Source: an uncultured Clostridia bacterium
Lineage (GTDB): Bacteria > Bacillota > Clostridia > TANB77 > CAG-508
NCBI GenBank assembly: GCA_934167755.1
Contig: CAKPLT010000008.1
Location: forward strand, 12,308 to 76,307
Reading direction: 5' to 3'
DNA length: 64,000 bases
Under the pieces are notes generated by a model that was given only the letters and a program-made list of their open reading frames with translations, was not told where the DNA came from and did no database searches. Every line of letters starts with the position of its first letter. The first letter of the stretch is position 1. Both the position numbers and the translations under genes were made by a program. Shown here piece after piece: positions 58,148 through 64,000 of the stretch.

Positions 58148-60232
58148 TTAGTCTTCTTTTTTAGCTCTTGAAGCAACTATTGTTTCTAGAACTGATTTTG
58201 GAACTTCTTCATAATGAGATGGTTCCATAGAATATGTTCCTCTACCTTGTGTTTTTGAACGTAAGTCTGTTGCATATCCAAACATTTCTGATAATGGAAT
58301 AAATGCTCTAATTTCTTGCATTCCATCATTTGCTTCCATACCTTCCATTCTACCACGTCTAGAGTTTACATCTCCTATAACATCTCCCATATATTCTTCT
58401 GGAACTGTTATTTCAACTTTCATAATTGGCTCTAAGATAACTGATTTTGCTTGTTTACATCCTTCTTTGAATGCCATAGATGCAGCAATCTTGAATGCCA
58501 TTTCTGATGAATCAACTTCATGGTAAGAACCATCAACTAATGATACTTTGAAGTCAATTACTGGATATCCAGCTAAAATACCGCTTTCAGCAGCTTCTCT
58601 CATTCCTTGTTCAATTGGTTTAATATATTCTTTTGGAACTGCTCCTCCAACGATTTTGCTTTCGAATTCAATTCCCTTTCCTGGTTCTAGTGGTTCCATT
58701 TCAAACCAAACATCACCATATTGTCCTTTACCACCAGATTGACGAATAAATTTACCTTGAACTTTTACTTTATTTCTAATTGTTTCTTTGTAAGCAACTT
58801 GTGGTTTACCTACATTACATTCTACTTTGAATTCTCTCTTTAATCTATCAACAATTATGTCTAAGTGTAACTCACCCATACCTGCGATTATTGTTTGACC
58901 TGTTTCTTGATTTGTATAAGCTTTAAATGTTGGATCTTCTTCTGCTAATTTTGCTAACGCAATTCCCATTTTTTCTTGAGCAGCTTTATCTTTTGGCTCG
59001 ATAGCAATATCAATAACTGGCTCAGGAAATTCCATTGATTCTAGAATTATTGGATGTTCTGGATCACATAAAGTGTTTCCTGTTGTAACATCTTTTAGTC
59101 CTACTGCTGCTGCAATATCACCAGCATATACTTTTTCAATATCTTCTCTGTGATTTGAGTGCATTTGTAGAATTCTTCCTACTCTTTCTTTTTTATCTTT
59201 ACTTGAATTTAAAACTGTTGATCCTGTTTCTAATACACCTGAGTATACTCTAAAGAAACATAATTTTCCTACAAATGGATCAGTTGCAATTTTAAATGCT
59301 AAAGCAGCAAATGGTTCTGAATCAGAAGTCTTAGCTTCTGTTGGTTCACCATCTAATGTTTCACCTTTGATATGAGGTATATCAAGTGGTGATGGCATAT
59401 AATCAATTATTGCATTTAATAATTCTTGTACACCCTTATTTTTATATGAAGATCCACATGTTACAGGAACTACTTGATTAGCAATTGTTCCTTTTCTTAA
59501 TGCTTTTTTGATTTCTTCTTCAGATGGTTCTTCGCCTTCTAAATATTTCATCATTAATTCTTCATCTTGTTCACATGCAGCTTCGATCATTGTTGTTCTC
59601 CATTTTTTAGCTTCTTCTAACATATCTTCTGGAATATCTGTTTCTTCAATTTCTTTTCCTAAATCATCTTTATGAATGAATGCTCTCATTTTAATCAAAT
59701 CAACTATTCCTTTGAAGTTGTCTTCTGCTCCAATTGGTAATTGAACTGGTACTGGATTTGCACGTAATCTATTTTTTAATTGGTCAACACATAACATAAA
59801 GTTAGCTCCAACTATGTCCATTTTATTTACATATACCATTCTTGGAACTTGGTATTTGTCAGCTTGTCTCCAAACTGTTTCTGTTTGTGGTTGAACACCA
59901 CCTTTTGCAGCTAATACTGTAACTGCACCATCTAGAACTCTTAAAGATCTTTGTACTTCTACTGTAAAATCAACATGTCCCGGTGTATCAATAATGTTAA
60001 TTCTATTATTTTTCCAAAAGCATGTTGTTGCAGCAGATGTAATTGTAATACCTCTTTCTTGTTCTTGTTCCATCCAGTCCATTGTTGCTGCACCTTCGTG
60101 AACTTCTCCGATTTTATGTGTTTTACCTGTATAGAATAATATTCTCTCTGTTGTTGTTGTTTTTCCTGCATCTATATGTGCCATTATTCCTATATTTCTT
60201 GTTCTTTCTAATGGGTATGCTCTTCCTGCCAT
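58148..60232 (-). CDS. fusA: Elongation factor G
   Basis: 694 residues. GTPase motifs are [48 protein letters not shown] and NKMD; domain IV includes GQYGDVW and the end has [16 protein letters not shown]. It drives ribosome translocation and, with RRF, recycling. It is in the usual place between rpsG and tuf. ATG after AAAAGGAGGATAAAAT. Confidence 0.98.
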   Translation of the reverse strand: MAGRAYPLERTRNIGIMAHIDAGKTTTTERILFYTGKTHKIGEVHEGAATMDWMEQEQERGITITSAATTCFWKNNRINIIDTPGHVDFTVEVQRSLRVLDGAVTVLAAKGGVQPQTETVWRQADKYQVPRMVYVNKMDIVGANFMLCVDQLKNRLRANPVPVQLPIGAEDNFKGIVDLIKMRAFIHKDDLGKEIEETDIPEDMLEEAKKWRTTMIEAACEQDEELMMKYLEGEEPSEEEIKKALRKGTIANQVVPVTCGSSYKNKGVQELLNAIIDYMPSPLDIPHIKGETLDGEPTEAKTSDSEPFAALAFKIATDPFVGKLCFFRVYSGVLETGSTVLNSSKDKKERVGRILQMHSNHREDIEKVYAGDIAAAVGLKDVTTGNTLCDPEHPIILESMEFPEPVIDIAIEPKDKAAQEKMGIALAKLAEEDPTFKAYTNQETGQTIIAGMGELHLDIIVDRLKREFKVECNVGKPQVAYKETIRNKVKVQGKFIRQSGGKGQYGDVWFEMEPLEPGKGIEFESKIVGGAVPKEYIKPIEQGMREAAESGILAGYPVIDFKVSLVDGSYHEVDSSEMAFKIAASMAFKEGCKQAKSVILEPIMKVEITVPEEYMGDVIGDVNSRRGRMEGMEANDGMQEIRAFIPLSEMFGYATDLRSKTQGRGTYSMEPSHYEEVPKSVLETIVASRAKKED

Positions 60233-60321
60233 ATTTTATCCTCCTTTTTGGACAAGATATACATTTAATTTTAATACTTTCTAAAATTAATGTATTCTTT
60301 ATATCTAAATCTCTAAATTTT

Positions 60322-60431
60322 GATTAAAAGTAGTAAGATGTTCAATTTTAGTAGTTATCACAAGCCGAAGTCGTACAAAAGTATCAAGTTTTGTGATAGA
60401 TACTGAAATTGAACAGATGCTGCTTTTAATC
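60322..60431 (-). ncRNA. Long imperfect hairpin between rpsG and fusA, str element copy 2
   Basis: Nested pairs GATTAAAAG / CTTTTAATC, TGTTCAATTT / AAATTGAACA, AGTA / TACT and TATCACAA / TTGTGATA form a stem of about 110 nt topped by a small GTAC / GTAT hairpin. It is similar in layout and shared blocks (CATCT, CTAT, AACTT) to the structure between rpsL and rpsG. Confidence 0.6.
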
Positions 60432-60437
60432 GAAATT

Positions 60438-60908
60438 CTACCATTTGTAATGAGCAAAAGCCTTATTAGCCTCAGCCATTCTATGTGTGTCTTCTTTCTT
60501 CTTGAATGCTCCACCATTTCCATTAACAGCATCCATAATTTCAGCTGCTAATTTTTCAGCCATAGTTTTTTCATGTCTATTTCTAGCATATGAAACTAAC
60601 CATCTTAGCCCTAAAGTTTGTCTTCTTTCAGGTCTAATTTCTAATGGTACTTGATATGTTGCTCCACCTACTCTTCTTGCTTTAACTTCAAGAACAGGCA
60701 TAACATTTTCTAATGCTGCTTCAAATACTTCTAAAGGATTTTTTCCTTCTTTTTCTTTTATTATATCAAAAGCATCATATACTATACCTTGAGCAACTGA
60801 TTTTTTACCATCTAGCATTATGTTGTTTATTAATTTTGTAACAACTTTGCTATTATATATTGGATCTGGTAATACATCTCTTTTTGCTATATATCCTCTT
60901 CTTGGCAC
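60438..60908 (-). CDS. rpsG: 30S ribosomal protein S7
   Basis: 156 residues with a GTG start 8 nt after AAGGAGTG. S7 motifs are [49 protein letters not shown] and [16 protein letters not shown], ending [14 protein letters not shown]. It nucleates the 30S head and is the known autoregulator of the str operon in E. coli. Both gaps around it hold structured RNA here. Confidence 0.98.
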   Translation of the reverse strand: MPRRGYIAKRDVLPDPIYNSKVVTKLINNIMLDGKKSVAQGIVYDAFDIIKEKEGKNPLEVFEAALENVMPVLEVKARRVGGATYQVPLEIRPERRQTLGLRWLVSYARNRHEKTMAEKLAAEIMDAVNGNGGAFKKKEDTHRMAEANKAFAHYKW

Positions 60909-61070
60909 TATTCTTCACTCCTTTTCTTTTTTGATATCTATAAGATATCTAAGTTACTCTGGAAAGTTTATACTCTCCCGCATAGTGCTACATAATCTAT
61001 TCTAAATTTAAGTACCTTAATTTAGTAAATTGTGTGCACTAATTAATAAAAATTAAATAAATTAGGTATA

Positions 61071-61151
61071 TTGTGCATTTTTGATATTTATTGCAAGATG
61101 GGGCTATACATTTGTATGCCGAAGTTTGCAATAGATGTCGAAAATGTGCAA
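61071..61151 (-). ncRNA. Long imperfect hairpin between rpsL and rpsG, str element copy 1
   Basis: TTGTGCATTTT pairs with AAAATGTGCAA (two G-U pairs), GATAT with ATGTC, TATTGCAA with TTGCAATA, and the loop carries GGC-ATAC / GTAT-GCC. The same layout and flanking CATCT block as the element between rpsG and fusA are seen. The 60909-61070 part of the gap also holds a GGGAGAGT / ACTTTCC hairpin. Confidence 0.6.
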
Positions 61152-61175
61152 GATGCCTGATTTAGTTGATTTCTT

Positions 61176-61589
61176 TTATTTTTTAGGTCTTTTAGCTCCA
61201 TACTTAGAACGAGCTTGCATTCTGTCTTTTACACCTGCTGTATCTAATGTTCCTCTTATAATATGGTATCTAACACCTGGAAGGTCTTTTACTCTTCCTC
61301 CTCTAATTAGAACTACACTGTGTTCTTGTAGGTTATGTCCTATTCCTGGGATATAAGATGTAACTTCATAACCATTTGAAAGTCTAACTCTGGCAACTTT
61401 TCTTAATGCTGAGTTTGGTTTTTTAGGTGTTACTGTTTTTACAACTGTACATACACCTCTTTTTTGTGGTGCTCTATTGTTTGTTAATGTTTTGTTTTTT
61501 GAATTCCATCCATGTTGTAGAGCTGGTGCTGTAGATTTTGCCTTTGAAGTTTGTCTTCCTTTTCTTACTAATTGATTAATTGTTGGCAC
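61176..61589 (-). CDS. rpsL: 30S ribosomal protein S12
   Basis: 137 residues with GTG start after AGAGGTGAAATTTAA. The decoding-centre loop [20 protein letters not shown] and [17 protein letters not shown] are intact, with the Lys residues of the streptomycin-sensitive form. It monitors codon-anticodon pairing. First gene of the rpsL-rpsG-fusA-tuf operon; the L7Ae-like gene usually placed upstream is missing. Confidence 0.98.
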   Translation of the reverse strand: MPTINQLVRKGRQTSKAKSTAPALQHGWNSKNKTLTNNRAPQKRGVCTVVKTVTPKKPNSALRKVARVRLSNGYEVTSYIPGIGHNLQEHSVVLIRGGRVKDLPGVRYHIIRGTLDTAGVKDRMQARSKYGAKRPKK

Positions 61590-61619
61590 TTAAATTTCAC
61601 CTCTTTTCTTATTTTAAAA

Positions 61620-61665
61620 TAAACCGCTGTAAAACTAGTATTTTTTCCAGTTTCACTGCGGTTTA
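61620..61665 (-). terminator. Hairpin upstream of rpsL (terminator or leader)
   Basis: AAACCGC / GCGGTTT with inner GTGAAACT / AGTTTTAC pairs, then TTTATTTT. It overlaps the predicted transcription start of rpsL, so it probably ends transcripts from the upstream coiled-coil gene. Confidence 0.55.
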
Positions 61666-61666
61666 T

Positions 61667-61695
61667 ATTTTATCATTTTTTAATTGTTATGTCAA
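61667..61695 (-). promoter_or_regulatory. str operon promoter
   Basis: Minus strand TTGACA (61690-61695) and TAAAAT (61667-61672) with 17 bp spacing, about 80 bp before the rpsL start. Confidence 0.8.
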
Positions 61696-61711
61696 TATTT
61701 TTATTGTATTT

Positions 61712-63244
61712 TTATTCATATTTTCCTTCTGTTAATGATTTAACAGAATTAATATTAAATATTTTTTTAATTATATATTTCATCTTTTTAAGTCCTGTAA
61801 TTCCACCAATCACATCTACATTTTGATTTTCAATAGCCTTCTTACATATTTTTGAAATAATTGTTCTTTCTTTTTTGCTTAAATTTGTGTGTTTTAAATA
61901 TGCTAGATTGTATGTTATTGGTGCAATGTTATCTAATTCATTTTCTCTATTTTTAGAAAATGACATTGCATAATTATATATAAGTTGTCTTTCATTGTAA
62001 TTATACTTTTTAGCAAATCTTTCCAGTACTTCACATACCGTTGGGTCTATTTTCTTTATTACATTGTTGTCCAACATTTTATGTTCGCTCATTGCATAAT
62101 TTATTAAAATCTCTTTTATCTCTTCTCTATATTCTTTATCATTTAGTAAAATATTTTTGACCTCTAGAGTTGGATATACATTTATTTCTTCTCCATTGCT
62201 CGCTTGAGCTTTATATATTATTTCTCCGTCTTCCACTTTTGCAATAATATGTGATAATTTTATAATTTCTTTTTCTATCTTTTTTGTTGTTTTTTCTTGA
62301 TTTATTATGTCTTCAAATGTGATTATTTCTTGTTCTTTATCGTTTTCTTCTGTCTTATTTATATTTAATTCTTTTGTTTGCTCTGCAATTATTTCTTCTA
62401 CTATTGTTCTGGCAAGTAGCTCTATTTCATCCACTTGTTCTATATCTTGTTTTATTTCTTTATCTTCAATGTTTTCATTTATTTTTTGAATTGTTTCTAT
62501 TTCTATTTCACCTATTTCTGTTTTTTCGACAGGTGTAAAAGCTTCTACTCCTACATTTTCAATAGGTTTAGTTTCTTCTACTTGAAATTCTTCTATAAGA
62601 GGTAATACAATTGTTTCTTCTTTCTCTTTACATTCTTCTATTTTAGGATTTTCTACAATGCTTGTCCAATTTCCATTTTTAAAATTTCTTTTCATTGTAG
62701 CTAATTCAACAAGCTCAGTTTCCATATTCTGAATATGTTCTTCTGTTTCTCGCATTTTAATTTCATAAGCTTCAATTTGTTTATTTTGAATTTCATCTTC
62801 TTTTCGAGCATTTTCTGATAATTCAGGCATTCTTCCAAATCTTTCATAAAATTCATTTCTTTGAATTTCATATTTAATTTTTCTTTCTCTTTGTGAAACA
62901 GTTCTTTCTTCTATTTCTTGCCTTTCCTCTTCAATTTTACGAATTTTTCTTATTCCTTCTGTTATTAAATTATCTGTTGTTAAATCAACTATTTTCCTTA
63001 TTTCATTAAATTTAAAATCGAGTTTATTTTGTAATTTCTGACTTTCATTGCCTAGTTCAAAGATTTGTTGTCCAAGTTCATTAATTTCAGTAATGTTTTT
63101 AGTTGTACTTTTATACATTTTTTCATTTCTTTTTAATGCTAATTCTACTCTGTTGTTTTCAATTTCTGTGATTTGTTTCTTTGTTTCTTTTGATTCTAAA
63201 ACAAAATTTTTTATAATTTTTTTTATTTCTTCTAATCCGTCCAT
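61712..63244 (-). CDS. Long coiled-coil protein of unknown function
   Basis: About 510 residues from ATG 63244; a TTG at 63259 is an alternative, and neither has a strong ribosome site. Residues 1-200 are a continuous charged coiled coil. An acidic low-complexity middle (about 200-320: EEKEETIVLPLIEEFQVEETKP..) leads to a folded, helical C-terminal part of about 190 residues (IAKVEDGEIIYKAQASNGEEINVYP ... VCEVLERFAKKYNYNERQLIYNYAMSF). There is no signal or membrane helix. The layout (coiled coil, flexible linker, folded end) parallels the gene at 55.5 kb, with which it shares phased GTAAT motifs upstream. A TTGTAG/TAGAAT promoter is at 63315-63343. Confidence 0.6.
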   Translation of the reverse strand: MDGLEEIKKIIKNFVLESKETKKQITEIENNRVELALKRNEKMYKSTTKNITEINELGQQIFELGNESQKLQNKLDFKFNEIRKIVDLTTDNLITEGIRKIRKIEEERQEIEERTVSQRERKIKYEIQRNEFYERFGRMPELSENARKEDEIQNKQIEAYEIKMRETEEHIQNMETELVELATMKRNFKNGNWTSIVENPKIEECKEKEETIVLPLIEEFQVEETKPIENVGVEAFTPVEKTEIGEIEIETIQKINENIEDKEIKQDIEQVDEIELLARTIVEEIIAEQTKELNINKTEENDKEQEIITFEDIINQEKTTKKIEKEIIKLSHIIAKVEDGEIIYKAQASNGEEINVYPTLEVKNILLNDKEYREEIKEILINYAMSEHKMLDNNVIKKIDPTVCEVLERFAKKYNYNERQLIYNYAMSFSKNRENELDNIAPITYNLAYLKHTNLSKKERTIISKICKKAIENQNVDVIGGITGLKKMKYIIKKIFNINSVKSLTEGKYE

Positions 63245-63314
63245 CTTTAATCTTATCAAGTAATATAATTACTTAATAAACTCCTTTCTTTTGTTATATT
63301 GTATTACATTTTAT

Positions 63315-63343
63315 ATTCTAGCATAATCTTTTTTTTTCTACAA
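63315..63343 (-). promoter_or_regulatory. Promoter of the long coiled-coil gene
   Basis: Minus strand TTGTAG and TAGAAT, 17 bp apart, with the phased GTAAT array about 50 bp upstream. Confidence 0.5.
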
Positions 63344-63391
63344 GCATTTTTTGCAACTTTTTTTTGCTTTTTGTTGATTTTATTAGAGTTT

Positions 63392-63439
63392 TGTAATATT
63401 TTGTAATAAAATTGTAATAAAAAAGTAATTTAATTGTAA
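63392..63439. promoter_or_regulatory. Five helically phased GTAAT motifs (candidate operator)
   Basis: GTAAT or GTAAC begins at 63393, 63403, 63414, 63425 and 63435, i.e. every 10-11 bp, between the divergent genes at 63244 and 63502. Most are within TTGTAATA. Confidence 0.55.
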
Positions 63440-63501
63440 CATACAATCAAAAAATTTGTGTTAAAATTAAATTGATATATATATAAGAAAGGAGAATATT
63501 A

Positions 63502-63894
63502 ATGGGAGAAGATAGAAGAATGGGCGATAGAAGATCAGAAACTGGAGATAGAAGAGTCGATACATCAGTACAGTATCAATCAAGTTCATCAAATTCTAAT
63601 AGCAAAGCAACATATACAAGTTTAACAGTTTTCATTGTGACAATTGTAGTAATAGTGGTTGCTGCTGCTATTGCATTTTCTTTTGTTTATACTAAATTAA
63701 ACAAAAAAATTGATGAATTAGATTCTCGTATTAATACATTTGTATACTCTGATTATAGTGATGAAGATTCTAATTCTGATGAACCTGTATACACTGATAG
63801 TGAGAACTCATCAAATGAAAGCGATGAAACTGTTGTTGAAGAAACAACAGAAGAAAATTCTTCAGATGCTTTAGTTACAACATCTAATTCATAA
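63502..63894 (+). CDS. Small single-helix membrane protein with N-terminal GDRR repeats and an acidic tail
   Basis: 130 residues; ATG after AAAGGAGAATATTA. The first 20 residues repeat GDRR/EDRR (EDRRMGDRRSETGDRR). A Ser/Asn-rich stretch, one transmembrane helix (about 43-66) and a short helix (TKLNKKIDELDSRIN) lead to an acidic Ser/Glu/Asp tail. The charged N-terminus should be cytoplasmic and the tail outside. No family is recognised; the Arg repeats suggest contact with an acidic or nucleic-acid partner. It is divergent from the coiled-coil gene, with the phased array between them. Confidence 0.6.
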   Translation: MGEDRRMGDRRSETGDRRVDTSVQYQSSSSNSNSKATYTSLTVFIVTIVVIVVAAAIAFSFVYTKLNKKIDELDSRINTFVYSDYSDEDSNSDEPVYTDSENSSNESDETVVEETTEENSSDALVTTSNS

Positions 63895-63938
63895 TATAGA
63901 TATGAACAAAGAACACTAATAAATTTGGTTCTATAATA

Positions 63939-63978
63939 AATGTTGGGGTGATATAAAAAACCACTTCAACATTTTTTA
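63939..63978 (+). terminator. Terminator of the GDRR-repeat gene
   Basis: AATGTTGGGGTG / CACTTCAACATT arms with an 11-nt loop, then TTTTTT. Nothing further is visible up to 64000. Confidence 0.85.
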
Positions 63979-64000
63979 TTATTTTTAATAAAATAAACAC

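Overview
The window is about 64 kb of very AT-rich DNA from what is most likely an anaerobic, spore-forming member of the Clostridia, probably an uncultured gut or sediment lineage. This rests on three things. The gene neighbourhoods are Firmicutes-type (gdpP-rplI-dnaB, rpoB-rpoC, rpsL-rpsG-fusA-tuf, plsX-acpP-rnc, paired M16 peptidases). Sporulation and germination genes are present (a Spo0E-like small protein, GerAB and a frameshifted GerAC). An anaerobic ribonucleotide reductase activase (NrdG) is present. The genus is not identifiable by eye. Nearly all genes lie on the minus strand, as expected for one replichore.

Layout. 1-7 kb: a truncated pseudo-receiver/GGDEF protein, a membrane-anchored Ig-like protein and a 1760-residue thioester-domain surface protein. 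7-9.3 kb: a D,D-carboxypeptidase, tRNA-Gly and tRNA-Cys, a Cys-rich small protein and a Spo0E-like gene. 9.5-13.4 kb: two M16 peptidase paralogues, rpsU and nrdG. 13.4-18.7 kb: two large paralogous anchored proteins whose 5' ends are identical over 175 bp. 18.8-25.7 kb: ftsH, tilS, dnaB, rplI, gdpP. 25.9-33.3 kb: rpoC and rpoB. 33.9-45.8 kb: small membrane and unknown proteins, AI-2E-type permease, exonuclease III, tsf, rpsB, LD-carboxypeptidase, PgeF-type protein, addB and an HD-domain protein. 45.9-54.8 kb: gerAB/gerAC, YitT-type protein, an anchored DUF3298-like protein, a PstS-like binding protein, an Elp3-like radical SAM protein, rnc, acpP and plsX. 55-64 kb: a coiled-coil/Pro-Lys-repeat protein, tuf, fusA, rpsG, rpsL, a second coiled-coil protein and a small GDRR-repeat membrane protein.

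The most unusual content is between genes. A ~250-bp element occurs in three full copies (33.6, 39.4 and 45.0 kb), with a half copy at 21.8 kb and a probable internally deleted derivative at 12.7 kb. Its arms differ in sequence between copies but stay complementary within each copy. One stem base pair is G-C, G-U or A-U in the three copies, which suggests a structured RNA or a transposing hairpin. A second family (~90 bp, two hairpins around a conserved TCGC) occurs at 12.2 and 54.9 kb. A third pair of related, covarying hairpins flanks rpsG in the str operon. A REP-like GGGGACAC repeat lies at 37.3 and 41.5 kb. Five GTAAT motifs at 10-11 bp spacing lie between the divergent genes at 63.3 and 63.5 kb. 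A similar array precedes the coiled-coil gene at 56.6 kb, which suggests one regulator controls these three unknown genes.
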